Source: Papaver somniferum
Taxonomy: Eukaryota > Streptophyta > Magnoliopsida > Ranunculales > Papaveraceae
NCBI RefSeq assembly: GCF_003573695.1
Contig: NC_039360.1
Location: 64,977,911 to 65,041,910, forward strand
Reading direction: 5' to 3'
Length of the DNA: 64,000 bases
Under the pieces are notes generated by a model that was given only the letters and a program-made list of their open reading frames with translations, had not been told where the DNA came from and did not search any database. Positions 9,639 to 20,769 of the stretch are shown here, in pieces. Both the position numbers and the translations under genes were made by a program. Positions within the stretch are counted from its first letter, which is position 1, and the number at the start of each line of letters is the position of its first letter.

Positions 9639-12059
9639 TGATGAGTGCCAAATATTGTATATATTTATCCTTTTTTGTTGGCATTTAACTCATCTTTTAT
9701 GCATTAATTCTACATTTTATCCCATATTCTGTATTTTCATTGTTTTCAAGAATAAATATTTTTATTAATTAATTTTGCATTTTTAGGTAATAAATAAAGT
9801 CTGGATGACTTGCGGAGCAAAAAGAGCAGAAAAGTAGTGAAAAGCCGGGAGAAATCATGCAAGGAAGCCGCGAAGAATGGTGCGCACAACCTCATTTTCT
9901 ACACACAAAAACGCCTCCGTTCTCAGCCATCAGATCAGTTCTCAGAAGCATCCGATGGTCGCTCCTTCATAGAGCATCAAAATCTGAAGTCTCTGCCAAG
10001 CACCACAGCGCTGAAATTCCAAGCCTTCAGATTAGATGGTAGTTGAATCCAACGGTTGCTCCCTTGCTGTTCATCAAAGTTTGATATCTCCGCCTTACAC
10101 TACAGCACCTAACCTAATCTAGCACCGTTCATTTCGTTGTATCCCTTCATCCGACGGTCGCTCCTCGTTTGCCTCCGCATCACCGTCCGATCTACCTACC
10201 AGATCCACATCCCACGGCTAAGATTCGCGAAACATCAAAATCTTTATCCCTGCCTCACACCTTAATACCCAAATACCTAATACCCTTCTTCCCAAAACAG
10301 TCGACCTCTCCTCCATCACTTCTCCACAGCAGAGCCTTCCCCTTCCACCTGCTCCACCAACTCGCTGCCACCACCACCAGCTCCGCCACCTGCTCCACCA
10401 ACCCTGACACCACCATACCACCTCCGTCATCATCCTACACGTGATTGAAAGCTTCCCCCATCATTCTAGCCCTTTATCCCATCAACTTATTACCTAACCT
10501 AAACCCTAGGTTATGGGTTGATGGATTAACGTGTGCTAGAGAAGCAATTGATGCATGGAGGTGATACAGGAGAACAAGTAGAAGCATGGGTCGAAGATGG
10601 AATGGTCTCATCACATCAAATCAGGTTACAAAATCGATCCCTAGGTCACTGTTGAAAATTAGGGTTTCGTAAATTAGGGTTCTTCATTTTTGGGTATAAA
10701 TAGAGGGGGTGTTGTATGTGTAGAAGGTGTTCTTGGATTAACCAAGTAACCAATTAGGGTTAAATTTCAGTTTTAATTTAATTTTAATTTTAATGTTAAT
10801 TTCAAGATCAATTTTAACTGTTCAATTTTAGGGTTTTTATAATTTAATGTTCTTATTTTTAATTCTGTTTTGATACTAATGTTTAATTTTTGTATGATAA
10901 TTTCCTGTTTTGATGTTTAATTTCAATGTGTGTGCTGTTTCATGTTTTGTTAATGATTTAATCTTTCACTGTTTTAGTCCCTGTTAGTGTTAGTTTATCA
11001 TGTTAGGTTAATGTTGTTCACTGTTAATGCTTGATGCTCCTCTTGATGTTTAATGTTTGTGCATGTTTCTCAAACTGTTGTCTTAATTCACTGTTAGTTT
11101 AGTGGAATGCTAGGCTAGAAGCCTTTGAAGCACTGAATTGATTGAGTAATGGAAGAAATCAGTGCTCATAGCAAGCTGATTATCTTGCCATTCCATTTTT
11201 GTATGCTTAGGTGCATTGTGTTGATTGAGCATTGGGAGAAATTAGTGCTCATAGCAAGCTAATTCTCTTCCCATTCTATTTGTATGCCTGTATTCTTCCC
11301 TTGGCCTTGCATTGTCACCATGTTAGTTTCACCATCTTCCCTGCCTTAGGCTAATTGCCTTTGTGTCACTTTCACTTTGTTCCATTTTGTTTTGTTTTTG
11401 TTCACTGTTTTGTTGCTGTTTAGTTTTTAGTCTGTTTAATCTTTGCTGTTTTTGCCATTCTTTTGTTCTCTGGTTTGCTTCCAATTTGGCCTAGAGCCAC
11501 TGTTTACACTCCTCTTTTGCTGCTAAGCCAGAAGCCCTTGTGCTGTTGCTTTTGCCCTGTTGTTGCCTGCCCTCTGTGCCTTGTGCAGTTGCTGCTGCAG
11601 TACTGCTGCTTTCCTTCTTCTTTGCCTTGTGCTGCTGCTGCTGCAACCCTGTTGCTGCTGCTGCTCCCCTTCCCCTGCAGCTGCTACTGCTTGCATCTGC
11701 TCTGCTGTGCACTCATGCCCATAGCCCAGTTCAATAACCAAGCCCAGTACATTTCATTCCAGAAGCCCAAAGCCCAATTACTGTGAAAGACCACTTCACT
11801 GTTAGGGTGAAATTGAGCCCAAAGCTCAATCAAAGCCCAAAGCTCAAAGGTACAAAACCCACTAAGCCCATAAGTCCATTGGTACCCAAAGCCCAACAAC
11901 AATTTAGAGCCCAAATAGCTAAACACTACAAAACACTCCCGATCTCTGTGGATCGACCCGTACTTGCACGAGCTACAACCGACGACCGTGCACTTGCGGT
12001 ATTACTGTAGGCCCGCGTTTTTCTGCGCTTCATTTTATACACTCCTTTGAGGCCTGCCA
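9639..12059 (+). repeat. 3' LTR of the gag-only gypsy element
   Basis: It is 2421 bp and over 99% identical by eye to the 5' LTR, with the same TG...CA ends. The target duplication agaca follows directly at 12060-12064, then the right half of the interrupted host repeat ('aaccatgagtgaccagcc'). Confidence 0.9.
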
Positions 12060-12064
12060 AGACA

Positions 12065-14443
12065 ACCATGAGTGACCAGCCAAGTGAGTAGGGAGATGCT
12101 CGGCTCCCTTCTTCGATTACAACAGAATTTTGGAGTGTTATTCGTGCCTTTAAGATTCTTCAAGAGTCAATTTTAGGTGATTCCTAAGAACCACCCAACA
12201 CCCAGCCCTCCAAGATTCCCCAAAGAGCAACCATCTGAACTAAACTTAATCAATCCTCAAACGGAGGATACTGTTGAACCCAAATTATCATAGGATCACT
12301 TCTAGCTCTTTATTTAATTATAAACACAATATAAATATCTCACGGACCTCTGACCCCATTTATCCATCAACCAAATCACCATATTCCGCAATAATATTCT
12401 TAATCTTAGAAATGTAGCTATGAATAGAAACTAAAAAAACCATCAAACTTTACTTAATTTATTGACCACCAGATGCACCAAAAAGCACTAACAAGAACAA
12501 CATCTTATAACCAACTTGAGAAGAATCTTGGTAATTTCCTAGTATACCTCCCTGCAATATATGCCGAGCATAATAAATGAGAAGTTTTCTCCTATGTTGC
12601 AGAAGATGTCTTGTTGCTTTACAATAATTTGAAATATGCTCTTTCTTGTACTGTTTCTTGTAAACCTTGAACGTCTTCAATTTTTTTTCAAGTTCGTGTT
12701 CTGTTTGTTGATGATAGTGCCGTTTCTATGGACGTGTTCTTGTCGAGAGGAGAACAGTGCTAACTGCAAATAAGATTACAAGAGATGTTGAAATTTAGAA
12801 ACTCTGGCGGCACCCTCGTGATTGAAGAAATAACACTCAAGATATCAAAAATAATGTTGAGAATGATGCTCACTATTCTGCGCGGAATCAAAATATGTGA
12901 AACATACTACAAAGGACAATTTTTATATAACTACATGCCTCGCTTGATGTAACAATAGGTATTCTCCACTAATTATTGATCTGCAACTCTAATACTAAAT
13001 TTAGTCTGCACCTAGTTTGCCACCAACATGGTTAAATCCGACAATTAATCTCGAACAAGTGAGAAACCTGAATATTGTTCTCTAGTAGTTCTAAGTTCAG
13101 TTGTTATGTAAGAACTATGTATATAATCGTAGCAAAATGTATACTATGTGACTCTAAAATCTCTAAAATTTGGAAGTTATGAAGAAAAAAAATATATACG
13201 AAAATTTGAAAATTCTACCTAAAAAGTGAAAACCAACTAAAGGAAATAAAAAATGTATATGCAAAATATATAAATACCTTCCCACTTAAACTTTACATTT
13301 TCCTCGATGTCATTGACTAATCCAACGTAAAACAAGGTCGGAAATCCTAATATGATATATGCAGACTAAGAAAAATAAAAGCAAAAGAGAAACAAAACCA
13401 ATGAGTTGCCTCTCATTCAGTGTTCAGCTTGACTTTCTTGTTATCGTCCGTACGCCAACAATCTGAAATCTAGGGATCCACCCGGATAAAAATATACAGT
13501 TTTAATACCAACTTCACACAATAATTAGCATAAGATATAAACAGTGAAATTTTTACTTTCTGGAAGTTTCCTTAGCACTTAGTCCTTTCTACACTCGGAA
13601 GTGGATAGAGAACATAAAATAAGAGAACTTATTCGGGTTCCTGCCGGTGAACCTACACAATGCTAGAATCACACATATCTAGTGGTAGATAACTAGAAAT
13701 AAATAATTCTTAAGACTTTTAGAAGCACACATATCCAACCCCAAGTGAGTTAGTTCCTTAACTGATTAACAACTCTTTGGGGAATTATTCCGATTAGGAG
13801 AGGAGGATCAAAAGATATAGAAATATACAAAATATTATACAAACCTTTCACAATCTCTTGTATTATGGGATCCTCATCATCTGTAAGGAATTGAAATGAG
13901 TTATTTACCTCATGTGTATTGTGTTCCTCTATCAAGCTCTTTAGCCATTCTCCGTCAGTTTTCTGCTTCAACCGAAAATCTCAGCATCATTATAATTATT
14001 GGTAAGCTCAATTGGGTCTTCCACGAAGTCAATCAATTTTGTTTCATTCTCGAATAATGGTTGCTCATATTTCTTGTCGTCATCGGACCAAAAATTAGGT
14101 TAATATATAAGAGCGTCCTCTAATGTGTACTTCTTTCAGATATCACAATCCCTACACTCCTCATTATCGGATCAGAATCATCTCAAAGAAAATCTAGTTC
14201 ATTGGTGTACATCCTAATATCTTCGTTTGAATACGTGACACCATTTATAACAATAGGTAGGCGAATGATCATTATTATGATCCAATTTTATCATTGGTGC
14301 AAGGATTTACGAAAAATTGATCACCTTTAGAATTTTCATCGATTATATATTCATTGTTAACCATGAGAACGTCAGAATTGTTTTGGATTTGAGACCAAAC
14401 TTCTTCCGTGGTCATATCCTCCTTAAGTTAACCAATGTGATTC
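12065..14443 (-). pseudogene. Decayed internal region of a minus-strand gypsy-type element
   Basis: AT-rich, with only short open frames. It is read as a retroelement interior because a minus-strand tRNA-Asp-type primer site borders its right side (14444-14461). The frame 13750-13971 (minus) gives an acidic 73-residue peptide without a known motif. No reverse transcriptase or integrase motif could be found. How far left the remnant reaches is not visible. Confidence 0.35.
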
Positions 14444-14461
14444 TCCCCGGCAGTGGCGCCA
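14444..14461 (-). promoter_or_regulatory. Minus-strand primer-binding site, tRNA-Asp type
   Basis: On the minus strand the sequence is TGGCGCCACTGCCGGGGA, the primer site typical of Tat/Athila gypsy elements. It is preceded by GCATCA, a plausible LTR end at 14467. Confidence 0.7.
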
Positions 14462-14466
14462 AAATT

Positions 14467-14690
14467 TGATGCATTTCGTAAGTACAAAGAATTACTCAAG
14501 ATATTTTAACTAATAATATAGAGGTAGTAGGGATCGTTCCCACGAGGAGCTGTGTAATTGAGATGTTATTTAGATTAGCAAAAAATAATAAAGTAAAACA
14601 AAAAGGTGGATTGGTTGATTAATTAACTAAAAAGATAATATATGATTAAGAAATCCTTCGTCGTTACCAACGTTGACTGAATCAATATCT
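14467..14690 (-). repeat. Partial LTR of the minus-strand gypsy element
   Basis: It begins (plus strand) TGATGCATTTCG next to the primer site and includes 'gggatcgttcccacgagg', a phrase often seen in the LTRs of Tat-lineage elements. The outer limit is unclear: a resistance-gene fragment follows at 14696, and no matching second LTR was found. Confidence 0.45.
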
Positions 14691-14695
14691 TACTA

Positions 14696-14880
14696 AAATT
14701 TTTCGAGTCCCTTGTTGAAGCTGAGTTTTATAGTATGTCAAATTTGGATGTACTAAAAAAGTTTATGAAAAGTTAAACCGACTTAGATATTTTCTAGTAC
14801 TTGACGATTTGTGGAATGATCGATGATCAAGAGCAATGGGAGAGACTTTTATCTCCCTTGCTCGCAGGTGCCCAAGGGGT
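14696..14880 (+). pseudogene. NB-ARC (NBS-LRR resistance gene) fragment
   Basis: The plus strand encodes a segment typical of CC-NBS-LRR proteins: an EFYSMSNLDVLKKFMKS-like stretch, one stop, then in another frame YFLVLDDLWND (14787-14820), the kinase-2 motif of the NB-ARC ATPase, followed by QEQWERLLSPLLAGAQG. P-loop, GLPL and leucine-rich repeats are absent, and the frame breaks on both sides. Full proteins of this family act as intracellular immune receptors. This is only a relic of about 60 residues. Its place beside an LTR suggests capture by, or insertion near, a retroelement. Confidence 0.75.
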
Positions 14881-16769
14881 TCGACCGTCTCATTGCTGAA
14901 TCATTGACCTTTCTACATGGAGTTCAATTTTCTTTTTGGAAATACAGCCTGCATTAGTGAAGGTGATGCTCAGTCTGCCATTAACAGTCATACGTAATGT
15001 ATTGGAATCTTATCAGAAATGAAATATTCAATTTGTTGAACTTTTTAACTTTTATTGCCATTAACAGTCTTTTTAAGCAAGGTAGTTTTGAAAAATCAAC
15101 TCATGACCACCACCACCGCAACCTCATCATAATCTGTCGTCAGAACCATTCATCACCAACCGTAGAATAACAGGCACGCTTAGCTATCCCTGAAACTCCT
15201 TATATCATCGGATAACATGTAAAATTATTCACCATATTTTATCCATATGAGCCTCCATAAAGTATGCTCTCAAGGTGTAACTCAATAGACGCTTTGGTTT
15301 TGTGAATTTAGGTTGATTCCAACAGTGAAACTCAGTACACTCAGTTCTTCACTAACAATTGCTCCATAAAATCAATCATAAACTCTAGCTATAGTGAAAA
15401 CAATCGATAATATGATAATAACGTCAATTAAACTTGTTTAATAATTAAGCTTCACGCTTTGTACATCGAATCCATCCTTAATCAACAAATTTAACTACTC
15501 ATAATAAAGAATGGTTTCCCCCTTAAAGGGGGAAACCCTAGGTTTAGATGTGACACGAGGTGTAGAGATCTCTTGCTTGAGCCTTAAATGTCTTTTCATA
15601 TAGCCTTCAATGCTTGGCCCAAAAGTCTTCTCAAGTAAGGAAATCCTTACCGAATATAGTTCTCCAAGTGTAGGTAATCCCATGCTCGAATCCCGGTCCA
15701 AACAGGTTTCCAAAAACTAGCTAAAAACCCAAATTAGGACTAAAAATAGTTTTCCACATCCAAAAGAGAAGTTGGGCCGCGGATCCATTAAAAGCCTTCT
15801 CAAATCTTCTAGTTTTGCTCATAACTTTCTCATACGAATTCGAAATGTCCTCCTTCTATAATATTATATAATAAAAATGGCAAAAAGAAAACTTTATATA
15901 TAAATAAAGACGAGATGATCCCTCTTACAACCGACCACGAAAAGACTCGGACAACCAAGATTCAATAACATAACAAGTAATAACACGACAATAAACTAGA
16001 TAAAAAATGTGTAAAACTGGAAATACGGATCAAAGACAACCTTTACCATCTGCTAATGAAGTTCACTAAAGAGATACCCTTGAATAACTTTTTGTGACTC
16101 AACCGCAAGTCTATTAAACTTAGGCACTAATTATTGCTTGATCTTTAATTGAACTATGAAAATCTCATAAATTTCTTTTTTGGAAAATCACTCTGATTTT
16201 TGTTGTTGGAATAACTTTCCCAACTAAAAACATTCTACCTCAGCCCATTTTACTCTAAACATCGGGTATATGCATGCATAATCATAATCTTGTTGTTATA
16301 TACTCTCGTTAGGAATTCGGGGTACGGGAAGAGTTTGGGATGGCAAACGTATGAGTGTTATCCACTATTAGGTTGACGATTCATGATCCGTGGATAATTT
16401 GGAACGTCATACATATGTGTATAATTCGTTTTAGAAATACAAATTCGGCACCCAAAATTCGACTATACATTAACCTATAAAAAAAATCTTTTCAACAGAA
16501 TCTCGCCTTAGGCATTATTATTTTATGATTTAAAAAAACTGTGCATATGATCTATGCAATACAGTTATCAGATAACATGTACGTTAATTAGCAAATAACA
16601 TGTACGTTGGTAGTATACGGTTAAGATTGATATATGTAAAATTTTAAAGGTACAAATTGTGATAGAGAATGGTGATATGGTGATGACGAGACAAGATATA
16701 AAACAGACCGTGGGATCACCAACTGTTGACATCTTCTTCTTCTTTTTTTTAATAGGAAAGATAGAATTA
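14881..16769. other. AT-rich non-coding DNA, possible LTR remnants
   Basis: No gene is visible. 15480-15730 (ctactcataataaag, then aaccctaggtttagatgtg) resembles minus-strand LTR sequence. A 9-bp inverted repeat with a 5-base loop, GTTTCCCCC/GGGGGAAAC, sits at 15514-15536. 16370-16480 contains 'attcgtt' and 'attcggc' phrases also seen near 20840-20960, on the other side of the LINE. Confidence 0.35.
15514..15536. repeat. Perfect 9-bp inverted repeat (hairpin)
   Basis: GTTTCCCCC and GGGGGAAAC flank TTAAA. The stem is short but GC-rich in AT-rich surroundings. It is followed by 'cctaggtttagatgtg'. No gene end lies nearby, so a terminator role is not supported. Confidence 0.5.
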
Positions 16770-16881
16770 TTTTTTTTTGATGAAAGACGAAATTATATTA
16801 AACCTAAGAAATACAATACAATAACTTTACAATCTCATTTTTTTCAATAATATTGGAGATGATATTCTCCTTTTTGATCTT

Positions 16882-17330
16882 CTAATGGATGTGTCTATTC
16901 CTGTGTTGGAATCTTGATTTCCTTGCTTCTTTAGCTGATGAGTCTTCCGTTGCATTGTGATCTCTAATTATGTGTCTAATTGTTGCTTGGGGAAGTCTTT
17001 TTAGACTCTGCATAATGTCTTTAACAGTGTTCTCAGTTACCCAAGAGGTGATCTCACCAGCATTGTTGATATAATCGACTAAAATTTTGCAATATGTGGC
17101 TATTGTGACACTTGAGAGAAGATTGTCTTCTAACCAATTCAAGGCTCTTAGGAGCGCTTTAGCTTCTGCATGAACAGCTGTGAATGCCAACTCCGACCCC
17201 ACTGAAATATGCATGAACGCTTCTTGGTCCGTCGAGTAAAGGATGAAAGCGTATCCCATTGAAGAGTCTTCCTTTTTAAAAGCAGCATCAACAAATATTA
17301 TCCAATCCGAATTGAAGTCCGACCAAGAGG
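16882..17330 (-). pseudogene. LINE ORF2, C-terminal RNase H domain
   Basis: The frame reads IIFVDAAFKKEDSSMGYAF, then VHAEAKALLRALNWL and HIIRDHNATEDSSAKEARK. These are the D, E, D and H/D neighbourhoods of plant LINE-encoded RNase H, which trims RNA from the DNA-RNA hybrid. It ends about 100 bp before the A tail. It is in frame with the zf-RVT region apart from two stops. Confidence 0.8.
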
Positions 17331-17385
17331 GATTAATAGATTTAGTTCATTTTTTAGTCAAAATATTGTCCTTTGTGTTTGCCTC

Positions 17386-18600
17386 TTACATGAAACTGTT
17401 GATTTGCTCAATCAGTCTTATGGGATTTGGGTTTGTTTGTTGAAAAACTACCTCACACCTGTATTTCCAAATAAACCACGAAATGGTAGCAATTTTTTCC
17501 TTGAAAATTGCGAAATTTGGATCTTCAATCCAAGTTTTTACCCACTCCTCTATTGAATCTGTGAAAATTTGTGTGTTTGCTGCATCTAGGGAGCACCCAA
17601 ACCATATGGCTCTCGCGAAATGACAATTTTTTAACAGATGTATTTCCGTTTCCGCCTCTTGAGAATGGCACATGGGGCTGTTTGGCGATATTCCCGAGTT
17701 GTGAGCTGCCAGTCTATTTTTTGTGGGTAATGCCTTTTGAACTAGCTTCCATATGAATAGTCTAATTCTTGGGATAATCTGAATTTTCCATAAAGATTTC
17801 CAGGGAAATTTATTATTGTTCTCAATTTCCTGGTTTTGATTGATCAAAAAGTTGTAAATATTTTTCGCTGAGAAAACTCCCGAATTATGGTGTTTCCATC
17901 TAATTTTATCCGAATCTTCCATTCTAGGCTGAATTGTCAGAATCTTTTCCTTTATTTCAGGAGTGAATAAGCTAGTAACTAGATCATAATTCCACTCTCC
18001 GTTTGTATTTAATAACTCGTTTACTTTCTGTGGTAAGGGTTCTTCTGTATCCGTTGGTTGTTTCGCAATGTCTTCACTAGGTATCCAATGGTCTTCCCAA
18101 ATCTTCACCTGATTACCATTTTTCACCTGCCAAGTGTAGTTTCCTTTTAAGATGTTCAGACACTTTTGAATGCTTTTCCAAATCCAAGATAGCTCATAGT
18201 TTCTAGTTGGTTCCATTGGGTTTCCTTTATCAAAATATTTGGCTTCTAGAAGTTTTACCCATAGTTGTTTATTTTCAATTATTACTCTACTGGCTAGCTT
18301 TGTTAGCAGAGCTATATTGAATTTATGTGGGTTTTTGATGCCTAAACCTCCCTGCAATTTAGGTCTACACATATTGTTCCACGCCCTTATATATCCTCCT
18401 TTTTTCTTGGAATCATCTTTTTTCCACCAAAAATCTCTCTGAACTTTGTCTAGTTTATCCAAAGTTTCTTTTGGAATAGCTAATATTTGCATTTGATAAG
18501 TGGGGTAAGATTGAAGCGTAGCTTGTATTAAAACTGTTCTTCCCGCTTGAGATAGCAATTTTGCTTTCCAACCCTAAAGGGTGTTGTAATACCTTTGTAA
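17386..18600 (-). pseudogene. LINE ORF2, thumb and zf-RVT zinc-binding region
   Basis: Continues the same polyprotein after a frameshift and one stop (TAG near 18575). It contains LLSQAGRTVLIQATLQSYPTY, DKLDKVQRDFWWK and GGLGIKNPHKFN, all usual downstream of plant LINE reverse transcriptases. The zf-RVT domain follows: FPWKSLWKIQIIPRIRLFIWK, then MCHSQEAETEIHLLKNC. The 390-residue frame ends with a TAA near 17386, and another stop lies shortly after, before the RNase H. Confidence 0.85.
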
Positions 18601-18622
18601 TAAAGGTTCAAAGTTTTCTTTT

Positions 18623-19588
18623 CTATTTTTGTCGAAAAAAAGGGGTGTTCCAAGATGAACTTTTAAAAATCTTTGTAATCAGGGGAACTTTTAAAAAATT
18701 TGCTATTATTTTCCCATGTTTAGGATGAATTTTTGGGCTGAAATAAATTCCGGATTTTTGGAGGTTTACCATTTGCCCAGTGATCTCCCCGAAAGAGGAT
18801 AAGATATCAAGAAGATTTTTTGCTTTACCCAGGTCGGCCTTTGTGAATAAAAAACAATCATCGGCAAAGAAAAGGTGGGAAATGGTTGGAGCGTTTTTGT
18901 TTATCTTTATACCCGAAATTTTCTTCTCTAAGGTAGCTTTTTCTAGGAGTCTGGAAAGGATCTCCATGCAGATGAGGAAAAGATAGGGGTATAGAGGGTC
19001 CCCTTGCCTAAGACCTCTGGAAGTATTGAAAGTTGGACCTGGGGAGCCATTTAGGAGTATTGAGAAAGATGTAGTTGAGATGCATTGGGAGATTAAATGG
19101 ACCCAGTTATCACTAAACCCGAAGGAGGATAAGGCCTTTTTGATAAACGACCACTCAACCCTATCAAAAGCTTTTGAAATATCTAATTTTAAGGCTAAGA
19201 AACCTTTTTTTTTCTTCGAAGTTTTCATTGAATGGATTAGTTCATGAGCAATGATGATGTTATCAGTTATTTGTCTCCCTGGTAGAAACGCGGATTGGTT
19301 TGGGGAAATGATTTTATTTATAAAGGGTTTTAGCCTATTTGCGAGAATCTTTGAGATTATTTTGTAAACAGAATTACTTAGGCTGATGGGTCTAAAATCA
19401 CCCGGGGTTTGAGGAGTGATGTTTTTTGGGATTAGAGTAAGGAAAGAGTGGTTTAATTCCTGATCCAGAAATCCTGTTTTAAAGAATTCATGTATTGTGA
19501 GGGTGATATCAGACCCTAAAGTTCCCCAATTTGCTTTTAAGAATCCTGGTTGAAAACCATCTGGGCCAGGAGCACCCCAGGGATTCAT
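18623..19588 (-). pseudogene. LINE ORF2, reverse transcriptase domain
   Basis: This 321-residue stretch contains the L1-type RT signatures in order: PGPDGFQPGF, LIPK, DFRPISLSNSVYKIISKILANRL, QSAFLPGRQITDN, LKLDISKAFDRVEW, GLRQGDPLYPYLF and HLFFADDCFLF, where FADD holds two catalytic aspartates. A frameshift near 18690 ends the frame. The reading resumes in another frame with the HLGTPLFFDKNRKENF-type thumb segment. The enzyme copies LINE RNA at the nicked target. Confidence 0.9.
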
Positions 19589-20575
19589 GTTGGATAGGGT
19601 AGACCATATTTCTTCTCGAGATGGGATTTGAGTTAAGGCAATGTTTTCGTCTAAGGATATACAAGGTGTAATTATTTCCGAAAGATCAACGTCATAATTA
19701 CTCCTATTTGAGGTTCCAATCTGGGTGAAATGGTTTATTAGGAGGGAATTTAATTGTTCTCTATTTGATATCCAAAGACCTGAGGGTTCTCTGAGGGTGT
19801 GGATTGCATTGATTTTTTTCCGACTGGAGGCTGAAGCATGGAAATATTCAGTATCTTGATCGTATTCCTTGAAAAATTTATCCCGAGAGAGTTGATGGTA
19901 ATAATCATTTTTGATTTCATACCATTTCCCCAGCTCCGATTGTAAATCCTTGAGAATTGTTAGTTTGGTAGAAATATTAACGGAATTATGAATATTCTCT
20001 ATCTTTTTAGTTAATCTTTTTATATTTCTGTGGATATTACCAAAAACTTCATAATTCCAATGAGCTAGATCTACGGATAATGCTTTTAGGTGATGGGCTA
20101 AGCTTGGGGAGGAACTGGATTTTAGCTTCCAAGAAGTCTCAACGACAGATGTTAACGTAGGGTGGTTTAACCAGGATCGGATACATCTAAAAGGCTTTTG
20201 TAATTTCTTCAGTTCCGGATTAGAGTCAAATAAAATCGGAGTGTGATCTGACCCTACTCTGGATAGATGGCTTACCTTTGTATCAGGGAAATTTTGAATC
20301 CACTGAAACGATTCAAGGGCTCTGTCTATTCTTTCGGAAATGTTTGCTTCTCCGCTTCTATTATTCGACCAAGTGAATGGTGCACCTTCATATCCCGCAT
20401 CTTGTAAACCCGTTGAGTCTATTAAGTTTTTAACAAAATCTTTACTGCTTGAGCTTGTGTTGTTTCCACCTTGCTTTTCGCCCGGGTCTATAATGATATT
20501 CAGATCGCCAATTAAAAACCACGGGTTTTTGATTACTTTAGCTAATTCTGAAATGTAAGACCATTGGGAGATTTT
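19589..20575 (-). pseudogene. LINE ORF2, partial AP-like endonuclease and linker
   Basis: No ATG opens this stretch, but a continuous frame runs into the reverse transcriptase. It includes NPWFLIGDLN (the GDLN signature of exonuclease-endonuclease-phosphatase enzymes), a TWSNNR-like segment and VGSDHTPI (the SDH catalytic motif). The enzyme nicks the target DNA for target-primed reverse transcription. The first third of the domain is missing. It continues directly into the RT domain at 19588, so both belong to one polyprotein. Confidence 0.8.
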
Positions 20576-20769
20576 TTCAACACAAGGACTTGGGTCCAGT
20601 TTGGACTATTATTTAACCAGTTAAAACTAAGAGATTGAGTTCTTGCAAATTTTGCCAGAGAATCAGCTAAGTGATTCACACCTCTGTGCACATAATTACA
20701 TCTCCAAGAATCTAAGGTATTTAAAATATATTGAGCATCATAAACTAAATTGAGTGATGTCCATTTCAC
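20576..20769 (-). pseudogene. RNase H C-terminal fragment of a second LINE
   Basis: The minus strand reads YDAQYILNTLDSW and YVHRGVNHLADSLAKFART, the closing part of a plant RNase H domain ('R..N..AD.LAK'). It lies immediately upstream of the truncated endonuclease and in another frame. RNase H belongs at the end of ORF2, so this is the 3' portion of another LINE, fused by insertion or template switching to the 5'-truncated copy. Confidence 0.7.

Larger units (their letters stand above)
3294..12059 (+). mobile_element. Young gag-only Ty3/gypsy-type LTR retrotransposon (non-autonomous, LARD/TR-GAG-like)
   Basis: The two LTRs (2418 and 2421 bp) differ by only about 9 substitutions and 3 single-base indels. 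The element is flanked by a perfect 5-bp target duplication, agaca, at 3289-3293 and 12060-12064. The primer site after the 5' LTR fits tRNA-Asp, as used by Athila/Tat-lineage gypsy elements. The internal region is only about 3.9 kb and holds a broken gag-like frame with a CCHC zinc knuckle. I see no protease, reverse transcriptase, RNase H or integrase. The element must therefore have been mobilised by a relative elsewhere. The LTR similarity indicates a recent insertion. Lineage assignment within gypsy rests on the primer site and is an inference. Confidence 0.88.
16770..20575 (-). mobile_element. L1-type LINE, 5'-truncated and mutated
   Basis: Minus-strand order is endonuclease, reverse transcriptase, zf-RVT zinc-binding domain and RNase H, the ORF2 layout of plant L1-like LINEs. 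ORF1 and the endonuclease N-terminus are missing, as in most LINE copies. The 3' end shows 'ctttcatc' followed by an A tail (T run at 16770-16779 on the plus strand), a frequent plant LINE terminus. Several stops and at least one frameshift show that the copy is dead. Confidence 0.85.
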
